A stretch of DNA of 39,975 nt, taken from G020353115 sp964389685. Lineage in GTDB: Bacteria; Bacteroidota; Bacteroidia; Bacteroidales; VadinHA17. A program made the translations under genes and the position numbers. The notes below the pieces were generated by a model. It ran no database searches and was not told the DNA's origin. It worked only from the letters and a program-made list of their open reading frames with translations. Shown one piece after another: positions 33,973 to 39,975 of the stretch (its first letter is position 1; each line of letters begins with the position of its first letter). Location: assembly GCA_964389685.1 (NCBI GenBank), contig CAYMFM010000032.1, positions 1 through 39,975 on the forward strand. The letters run 5' to 3'.

Positions 33973-35349
33973 ATGAGCAAACAGGAAGGACGAATACTGG
34001 CAATTGATGACAACGAAGACATACTTTTTGCCTTAAAATTATTACTTAAACCTCATGTTGAGGTGATCGATACCATCAATAATCCCAAACAAATTCCGGA
34101 TTATGTCAGTACCGGAAATTACGACGTGATCCTGCTGGATATGAATTTCACAAAAGATGCCATCAGCGGTCAGGAGGGATTCGACTGGTTAGCTAAAATA
34201 CTGGAGATCGATCCCTCATCGGTAGTGGTATTCATTACAGCGTATGGAGATGCAGAAAAAGCTGTAAAAGCCATTAAAGCAGGGGCTACTGACTTTGTTT
34301 TGAAACCCTGGCAGAATGAAAAATTGCTGGCAACCGTTTCCTCATCCATCAAGCTCAGAAGATCCCGGAAGGAAACAGAGAGTTTGAGGAATAAACAGAA
34401 AGAGATCAGTGCTGTACTGGATCAACCATTCCATGAATTCATCGGGAATTCACCTGAAATGAAATCCGTCTTTGCCACGATAAAGAAAGTTGCTCAAACG
34501 GATGCCAACGTGCTTATCCTTGGCGAAAATGGAACTGGCAAAGAACTGGTTGCCAGAGCACTGCATAGGAATTCGCTCCGTAAAGATGAAATTTTCATCA
34601 GTGTTGATCTTGGATCGATAAGTGAAACACTATTTGAAAGTGAACTTTTCGGGCATGAAAAAGGTGCATTTACCGATGCAAAAAAGGAAAAGTCCGGACG
34701 ATTTGAAATCGCGTCCGGGGGAACGCTTTTTCTGGATGAAATTGGAAATTTATCCCTTCCATTACAAACGAAATTATTAACGGTTATTGAAAGAAAAGAG
34801 GTCATACGCGTTGGTTCAAACAATCCAAGACCAGTAAACGTGCGATTGATTTGTGCCACTAACAACAACATTCATCAAATGGTTGATGAAAACCAGTTCA
34901 GACAGGATCTGTTATACCGGATCAATACCGTTGAGATACACCTTCCTCCCCTCAGAGAAAGAACCGGTGATATCCCCCTGCTGACAGACCATTTCTTAAA
35001 AAGCTATGCTAAGAAATATAAGAAGTCTATTCGCGGTATAAGTGCCGGAGCATTAAAAACCCTGACTCAATACCACTGGCCAGGAAATGTCCGTGAACTA
35101 CAACATGCAATCGAACGGGCGATCATTATGAGTGATTCCGATACACTGCAACCCGATGATTTTATTTTGTCACCTCAAACAAAAAAAGTAACTGACCTTG
35201 AGATCGATACATATAACCTGGATGAAATAGAACGGTCAATCATTGAAAAAGTGCTGAAACACCACCAGGGTAATATCACACAGGCAGCGGTCGATCTTGG
35301 ATTAACAAGGACATCATTATACAGAAGGATGGAAAAATATGATCTTTAA
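33973..35349 (+). CDS. Sigma-54-dependent NtrC-family response regulator
   Basis: A 458-residue enhancer-binding response regulator. The receiver domain (1-125) has the acidic pair in AIDDNED, phosphoacceptor Asp56 in LLDMNF, and the Lys in LKPW. The AAA+ domain (about 145-380) has Walker A GENGTGKE, Walker B GGTLFLDEIGN, and the sigma-54 contact loop at 231-236, which reads GAFTDA in place of GAFTGA. A C-terminal Fis-type helix-turn-helix (GNITQAAVDLGLTRTSLYRR) binds DNA. Its likely targets are the two palindromes in the divergent region upstream of the efflux operon. The kinase gene overlaps its 3' end by 11 bases. Confidence 0.96.
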   Translation: MSKQEGRILAIDDNEDILFALKLLLKPHVEVIDTINNPKQIPDYVSTGNYDVILLDMNFTKDAISGQEGFDWLAKILEIDPSSVVVFITAYGDAEKAVKAIKAGATDFVLKPWQNEKLLATVSSSIKLRRSRKETESLRNKQKEISAVLDQPFHEFIGNSPEMKSVFATIKKVAQTDANVLILGENGTGKELVARALHRNSLRKDEIFISVDLGSISETLFESELFGHEKGAFTDAKKEKSGRFEIASGGTLFLDEIGNLSLPLQTKLLTVIERKEVIRVGSNNPRPVNVRLICATNNNIHQMVDENQFRQDLLYRINTVEIHLPPLRERTGDIPLLTDHFLKSYAKKYKKSIRGISAGALKTLTQYHWPGNVRELQHAIERAIIMSDSDTLQPDDFILSPQTKKVTDLEIDTYNLDEIERSIIEKVLKHHQGNITQAAVDLGLTRTSLYRRMEKYDL

Positions 35350-36694
35350 AAAATTCAAAGTAGTTGCTATCTTCAGGATACTGTTGCTGGCAGCAACCAT
35401 ATTCCTCTTCTTCTTTTCACTAACCACCAGGTATCATATTACTTCTGTTATTGTTGGTGCAATCATTGTATACGAAGTATATTCACTGATTCGATTTGTC
35501 GACAAAACCAATCGGGATCTGGCCAGTTTTCTCGAATCCATTCGATTTTCGGAATTCACCCGTTCATTTCAGGTGGAAGGTATGGGATCCTCCTTTGATG
35601 AACTGAATAAAGCATTCAATGCAGTTATAAAAGATTTTCAAACAGTACGATCTGAAAAAGAAGAACACTATCATTACCTGCAGAGTATCGTTCAGAATAT
35701 TGATGTCAGCATCATTGCTTTTCAGAAAAACGGTAACGTGGAGATGATCAACAAAGCGGCAAAAAAACTGTTCCAGATAAACAACCTCAAAAATATTACC
35801 GCACTTGAACCATTAAGCACTGAATTGGCTAACACCCTGCTGAACATTAAACCAGGAGAAAATCCACTGGTTAAGGTCCAGGATGAAGACGACATCTTAC
35901 AGCTGGTAATTAATGCATCCGAGTTTAAGATACATGACAAACTCATCATCCTTGCCACCATAAAAAACATTCAAAGCGTTTTGGAAGAGCAGGAGACAGA
36001 AGCCTGGCAAAAATTGATCCGTGTCCTTACACACGAGATCATGAATTCCATCACTCCTATTGCTTCTCTCTCTTCCACACTGGATATCATGCTCAAGGGA
36101 ATATCAAGCGAAAATCAAAACAGCTCTATAAAGATGGATTTGGCAACCGTTGATGAGATCCAGCAGGCACTGCAGACCATTAATAAAAGAAGTACGGGCC
36201 TGCTGCACTTTGTAAATACTTACCGGAACCTTACAAGAATACCGAAACCCAATTTCAAAATCACGAAAGTGAAAGATCTTTTTAAAAACATCCTGCTCCT
36301 GATGGATGAAGAGATCAAGCGTACAGAGATTGCTTTTGATGTGAGCATTGAACCGGAAGATCTGGAAGTTTCAGCCGATGAGGAACTGATAGAACAGGTA
36401 CTCATCAACCTCATTAAAAACTCCATTCATGCACTGGAGGGACGCAAAGAAGGCCGGATAATACTGAAAGCAATACTCAATAAGAGAGGGCGTGTTATTA
36501 TGCAGGTATTTGACAACGGTCAGGGTATCATTAAAGAGGTGCTGGATAAAGTCTTTATCCCGTTTTTTACTACTAAACAAAGGGGTTCAGGTATTGGACT
36601 AAGCCTCTCCCGGCAAATCTTACGGCTCCATGGCGGTACCATCTCCGCTTACTCAGAACCGGAAAAAGAAACCGTGTTTACGCTGACCTTCTAA
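35339..36694 (+). CDS. Membrane histidine kinase, NtrY/AtoS-like
   Basis: A 451-residue sensor kinase and the evident partner of the preceding regulator (11-base overlap). Two N-terminal membrane helices (about residues 9-50) are separated by only a few residues, so there is almost no periplasmic domain; the signal is probably sensed in the membrane or cytoplasm. A PAS-like domain spans about 110-220 (IVQNIDVSIIAFQKNGNVEM). His232 is the phosphoacceptor in LTHEIMNSITP. The ATP-binding domain shows NLIKNSIHAL, DNGQGI, and GSGIGLSLSRQI. It ends convergently, overlapping the PorP-like gene by four bases. Confidence 0.94.
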   Translation: MIFKKFKVVAIFRILLLAATIFLFFFSLTTRYHITSVIVGAIIVYEVYSLIRFVDKTNRDLASFLESIRFSEFTRSFQVEGMGSSFDELNKAFNAVIKDFQTVRSEKEEHYHYLQSIVQNIDVSIIAFQKNGNVEMINKAAKKLFQINNLKNITALEPLSTELANTLLNIKPGENPLVKVQDEDDILQLVINASEFKIHDKLIILATIKNIQSVLEEQETEAWQKLIRVLTHEIMNSITPIASLSSTLDIMLKGISSENQNSSIKMDLATVDEIQQALQTINKRSTGLLHFVNTYRNLTRIPKPNFKITKVKDLFKNILLLMDEEIKRTEIAFDVSIEPEDLEVSADEELIEQVLINLIKNSIHALEGRKEGRIILKAILNKRGRVIMQVFDNGQGIIKEVLDKVFIPFFTTKQRGSGIGLSLSRQILRLHGGTISAYSEPEKETVFTLTF

Positions 36695-37686
36695 TATCTG
36701 TTCAACCACCTGTACCTTCTGGCATTCGAGCCAAACTTCACAGCAACCATGAACTCATGAGTACCAAAGCTGTGCTTCCGTATACTGCTGAGTGCATAAT
36801 CAAAAGCATAACCAATATAATACTGGTCAACCTTGACCCCTGCCATGATGATTATTGCATCACTGGTCCTGTATGAGAGTCCTAACCAGTAATCCTCCTT
36901 GTAAAAGGTTTTGAGACTGATGTCAACCTGGAAACTGCTCAGGTAATCGGATGTCTTTATGAGAACAGATGGCTGTAATGAAAAATCAATATTCAGTTCA
37001 AACAGATACCCCCCGGTCAAATAATAATGCCGCATCGTCCGGTAGTCCGAAGCACCGTTCTTACCAAGCTTAAGGGATGCCCTGAACAGTTGGGTGGCAG
37101 AAAACCCGGCATAATAATCTACCGTGGTATAATAGACGCCAAAATTGGCATCGGGTATGTAGAGCACTTTATCGTATTCAAGCAGCAGGGGATCATCCGC
37201 ATCATATGTAATGATCTGATCCTCATCAATCTTGAATTGAAAGAAATCAGCCGAAAGCCCAAAGGATAGTTGGGCATTATTGGTGGACTTCAATGGTATA
37301 TGGTATGCATAGGCCAGTTGGAATCCGGTTCGGTCAATGATCCCATTCCTGTCATTATAAACATAACCACCCAAACCAACCCTTCCTCCGCGTGTAGGCC
37401 TTGTTACTTTCTTGCGAACCGAGGTCGATTTTAAAATGTAACTGGTTTTTAAAATCCGTGTTTGGAAACTTAAGGCATGCGTCATCGGAGCATCACCAAA
37501 CCCGAGCCATTGCTCCCTGGCCGTAAGGTTAATTGCTGTATATCCATCATTCCCTGCCAATGCCGGATTAATCAGAAACCCATTCATCATATACTGGCTG
37601 TAAAGAGGCATTTGCTGGGAATAACCCATCTCAGCAGCAAACCAGAAAAGAAGTAGTAAGAGGTATACGATTTGTCGTCTTTTCAT
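36691..37686 (-). CDS. PorP/SprF family type IX secretion-associated protein
   Basis: A 331-residue predicted outer-membrane beta-barrel of the PorP/SprF family. A signal peptide (LLLLLFWFAAEMGYSQ) is followed by the family start QMPLYSQYMMNGFLINPALAG and REQWLGF. SprF is needed for secretion of the adhesin SprB in gliding Bacteroidota, and genes of this family commonly follow a type B (gliding-motility domain) T9SS substrate. Here it lies 28 bases downstream of just such a gene, so it is probably the dedicated secretion or anchoring partner of that adhesin. Confidence 0.93.
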   Translation of the reverse strand: MKRRQIVYLLLLLFWFAAEMGYSQQMPLYSQYMMNGFLINPALAGNDGYTAINLTAREQWLGFGDAPMTHALSFQTRILKTSYILKSTSVRKKVTRPTRGGRVGLGGYVYNDRNGIIDRTGFQLAYAYHIPLKSTNNAQLSFGLSADFFQFKIDEDQIITYDADDPLLLEYDKVLYIPDANFGVYYTTVDYYAGFSATQLFRASLKLGKNGASDYRTMRHYYLTGGYLFELNIDFSLQPSVLIKTSDYLSSFQVDISLKTFYKEDYWLGLSYRTSDAIIIMAGVKVDQYYIGYAFDYALSSIRKHSFGTHEFMVAVKFGSNARRYRWLNRY

Positions 37687-37714
37687 GAACCTTCGGCTAA
37701 AATTTATTTCAAAA

Positions 37715-39975
37715 TCAATAGATTATCGTGATATTACCGGTTATTGGTTTTGAACCATTCCCCAGATCGATTACATAATGATAGGAATCCATTGGCAGGT
37801 CCTTACCATTCAATGTACCATCCCATGGATTAGTATATCCATTCTTACTACTAAATACCAGTTGACCCCAACGGCTAAAGATCTCCACTGAGGCTTTTGG
37901 ATAAAGCTCGATGAACGGAATCCTCCAGACATCATTGTATCCGTCACCATTTGGAGTAATTACCGTTGGGATGATACCTGGTGTGATACAGGATGATCCG
38001 TCGTATGTTACCTCCACACTGTCAACCTTCACACAGAGATGGGCATCTGTAACAATCACTGTATAGGTGCCATCCGAAATTCCAATCAGATCCATGGTGG
38101 TTGAGGATGCCGAATCGGACCAGAGATAGGCATACGGTCCGGTACCACCTGTGACATTCAGGTAGATTGCACCATCAGGAACACCCGGACAACTTGCCTG
38201 TGTCACAACAGCATTGATCTCAATGGGCAATGGTTCAATCACGGTGAACTCTTCTGTAACCTCACAACCAATGGCATCTGTAATGGTAACACTGTAATCA
38301 CCTCCCGATAGATTAATGGCGGTCGAACCCGTTTGTCCATCTGACCAGAGATAGGTCAATGGAGCAGCCCCTCCGGTAACTGTTATACTTATCTGACCAT
38401 CAGCACTGCCGGGACAGGTAACATCGGTAATCGTGGATGATATAGTCCATGGGGATGGCTCGGTTACTGTAATGCTGGTATTCACCATACAACTATTAGC
38501 ATCCGTTACCGTAACATCATACGTTCCGGCTGTCAAGCCCGTCTGGTCTTCATCCGTCGGATTCAATCCCGAACCATCGGATGTGGTCCAACTATAGATG
38601 TACGGAGTGGTTCCTCCGGATACCATAATATCAATTTCCCCATCGCTGCCACCATTGCACAACAGATCGGTCACAACCTCTGTAATACTTAATGCAGCAG
38701 CAGGCTGTGTGATCGTGACCGGTACATCCGAAGCACAACCCGGAACATCCCTCACAGAAACAATATAGTTACCTGCTGAGAGATCTGTAAACGTACCGGA
38801 TGCCTGGTAAGCACCACCATCCAGGCTGTATTCATAGGGCACAATGCCTCCGGTTGCGGTAATGGTTACACTTCCTGTTGAATTGCCAAAGCAATCCACA
38901 TCAGTCTGGCTGTCAATCGATCCGGTTGGCGGTGTATTAACCGTCATTGCTATTGCAGCACTCAACACGGAACAACCGGTTGCACTGTTCAACACATCAA
39001 CATAAACTGAATCTCCATCATTCAGGGTTGTTGTAGTATAATTATCCAATGCACCCGGCCCCTGCACGCTAATACCCTGTACAAAGAATTCATAGCTATC
39101 ACCACCCACGGCGGTAAAGGTTACACTTTCACCGGCGCAAATGCTATTGTCTGCATCACTGCTGGTTAATGTGGCTATAGGAAGGTTATTTACGGTTACT
39201 GCCAACACGCTTGGATTAATACTTGTTCCATGTGCATTCACACCAACTACCGTAACATTGCCACTGATAGCAGTCAGGTCATAATCTACAACAATCACAG
39301 TATCGGTTGCAGAGCCAATGATCATTGCTCCTGCCGGTACGGTCCATGAATAGGAATCAGCTCTTGCCACAGCATTGATCGTATAGGTAACACCTGTCTG
39401 ACCCTGACATACCGGATCATCACTGGCAGTTATCGGCCCCGGATCTTCCGGATAAGTAGTTACAGTTACATTGAAGCTGCATTGTGCTGAATTTCCGCTT
39501 CCATCGGTTACTGTCCACTGGATGGTAGTGCCATCATTTATCTGAGCACCGACAAGCGTTGCCGCACCGTTAAAGTCATTGACAATGCTTGTTACCGTAC
39601 AATTATCTGTCGCAGAAACAGGATCAAACTCAGTTCCTGCCACAGTATAATATGTTTCGCCGGCATCTGGGTCTACGGTTGGGTCTGCAATACAGGTGAT
39701 CACTGGCAACTCAGTATCATCAATTACGATATCCTGTGTTGTTGTTGCTGTGTTTCCACAGTCGTCAGCAATCTGGTAAGTCCTGGTTATAGTCTCGGGA
39801 CAGGTTAGTCCGTCACTCACTTCACTCAACAGGGTAAAGCTGGCTGCATCGATCCCGCAGTTGTCTGTTGCACTTCCACCTGCTGCTGTAAAAGCTGCAT
39901 AATCTGCATAGGCCGGTTGTTCGCTGATGTCACATATTGCCGTCAGGTCTCCCGGTGTGGCGGCAAAGGTCGGGG
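37715..39975 (-). CDS. Large T9SS-secreted adhesin with SprB repeats, 5' end beyond window
   Basis: The 3' part (over 750 codons) of a giant surface protein. The frame stays open to the right edge, so the in-frame TTG near 39829 is internal and not a start. From the visible N-terminal side there are HYR-like units with paired cysteines (TRTYQIADDCGNTATTTQDI, STDNC-type), a PKD-like stretch (DPVCQGQTGVTYTIN), then four SprB repeats, each with a C-x-G-x-x-x-G core, a central G-G-x-x-P-Y motif and a final D-x-x-x-C. The C-terminal gliding-motility domain (TPNGDGYNDVW; VEIFSRWGQLVF; YHYVIDLGNG) is the type B T9SS sorting signal. It is expected on the cell surface as an adhesin. Confidence 0.92.
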   Translation of the reverse strand, partial: PTFAATPGDLTAICDISEQPAYADYAAFTAAGGSATDNCGIDAASFTLLSEVSDGLTCPETITRTYQIADDCGNTATTTQDIVIDDTELPVITCIADPTVDPDAGETYYTVAGTEFDPVSATDNCTVTSIVNDFNGAATLVGAQINDGTTIQWTVTDGSGNSAQCSFNVTVTTYPEDPGPITASDDPVCQGQTGVTYTINAVARADSYSWTVPAGAMIIGSATDTVIVVDYDLTAISGNVTVVGVNAHGTSINPSVLAVTVNNLPIATLTSSDADNSICAGESVTFTAVGGDSYEFFVQGISVQGPGALDNYTTTTLNDGDSVYVDVLNSATGCSVLSAAIAMTVNTPPTGSIDSQTDVDCFGNSTGSVTITATGGIVPYEYSLDGGAYQASGTFTDLSAGNYIVSVRDVPGCASDVPVTITQPAAALSITEVVTDLLCNGGSDGEIDIMVSGGTTPYIYSWTTSDGSGLNPTDEDQTGLTAGTYDVTVTDANSCMVNTSITVTEPSPWTISSTITDVTCPGSADGQISITVTGGAAPLTYLWSDGQTGSTAINLSGGDYSVTITDAIGCEVTEEFTVIEPLPIEINAVVTQASCPGVPDGAIYLNVTGGTGPYAYLWSDSASSTTMDLIGISDGTYTVIVTDAHLCVKVDSVEVTYDGSSCITPGIIPTVITPNGDGYNDVWRIPFIELYPKASVEIFSRWGQLVFSSKNGYTNPWDGTLNGKDLPMDSYHYVIDLGNGSKPITGNITIIY

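Noticed and set aside
38000..39975. Repeated units that might look like a CRISPR or tandem DNA repeat
   Set aside because: They are SprB and HYR-like protein repeats, diverged at the DNA level and in one open frame.

Overview
The window comes from a member of the phylum Bacteroidota, probably a Bacteroidales-like or related anaerobe-type lineage assembled from contigs. The evidence is a type IX secretion (T9SS) substrate with a gliding-motility type C-terminal domain next to a PorP/SprF gene, repeated TAnnTTTG promoter elements (the Bacteroidota -7 box), near-absence of Shine-Dalgarno sequences, a RibBA fusion, and TPR-histidine kinases. A 100-N scaffold gap at 29617-29716 shows that the sequence is a scaffold. 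No phage, IS element, CRISPR array, rRNA or tRNA was seen.

Layout. 1-4000: a tightly overlapping envelope operon on the + strand (LptF/LptG-type permease, GT4 and GT2 glycosyltransferases). 4050-6320: ribBA and fmt. 6320-9770: a non-coding spacer with a palindromic element, a LysM glucosaminidase lipoprotein (-), cdd (+), an RluA-type pseudouridine synthase and panB (-). 10074-12040: dnaK with its terminator. 12138-18491: a MORN/YwqK-repeat secreted protein, then xseA, two TPR-histidine kinases and xseB. The two exonuclease VII subunit genes are therefore separated by a sensor kinase pair, and the second kinase has lost its phosphoacceptor histidine. 18561-22214 (-): an aspartase remnant with a large internal deletion, a BadF-type sugar kinase and a hybrid PAS kinase. 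22271-25420 (-): a TonB-dependent receptor under a TPP riboswitch, and a thioredoxin. 25538-28072: CCA-adding-type nucleotidyltransferase (+) and a secreted EEP-family hydrolase (-). 28199-29614: a lipoprotein gene whose 5' side abuts the scaffold gap.

29921-36694 is the most coherent system. A divergent locus encodes a MacA-like adaptor, a MacB/LolD-type ATPase, a 98-aa unknown protein and a TolC-type outer-membrane channel on the - strand. On the + strand are an NtrC-family response regulator and its membrane histidine kinase. The shared intergenic region holds a well-spaced sigma-54 (-24/-12) promoter facing the efflux genes, two TTCGAATTCGAA-type palindromes 22 bp apart about 100-120 bp upstream of the predicted transcription start, and a TAnnTTTG promoter facing the regulator genes. 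This reads as a self-contained stress-sensing efflux circuit. No membrane permease gene is present, however, which is unexpected for an ATPase-adaptor-TolC set.

36691-39975 (-): a PorP/SprF-like protein and the 3' part of a giant SprB-repeat adhesin that runs off the right edge of the window. Many likely start codons lie downstream of the longest-ORF start. Signal peptides and promoter positions support the shorter starts used here.
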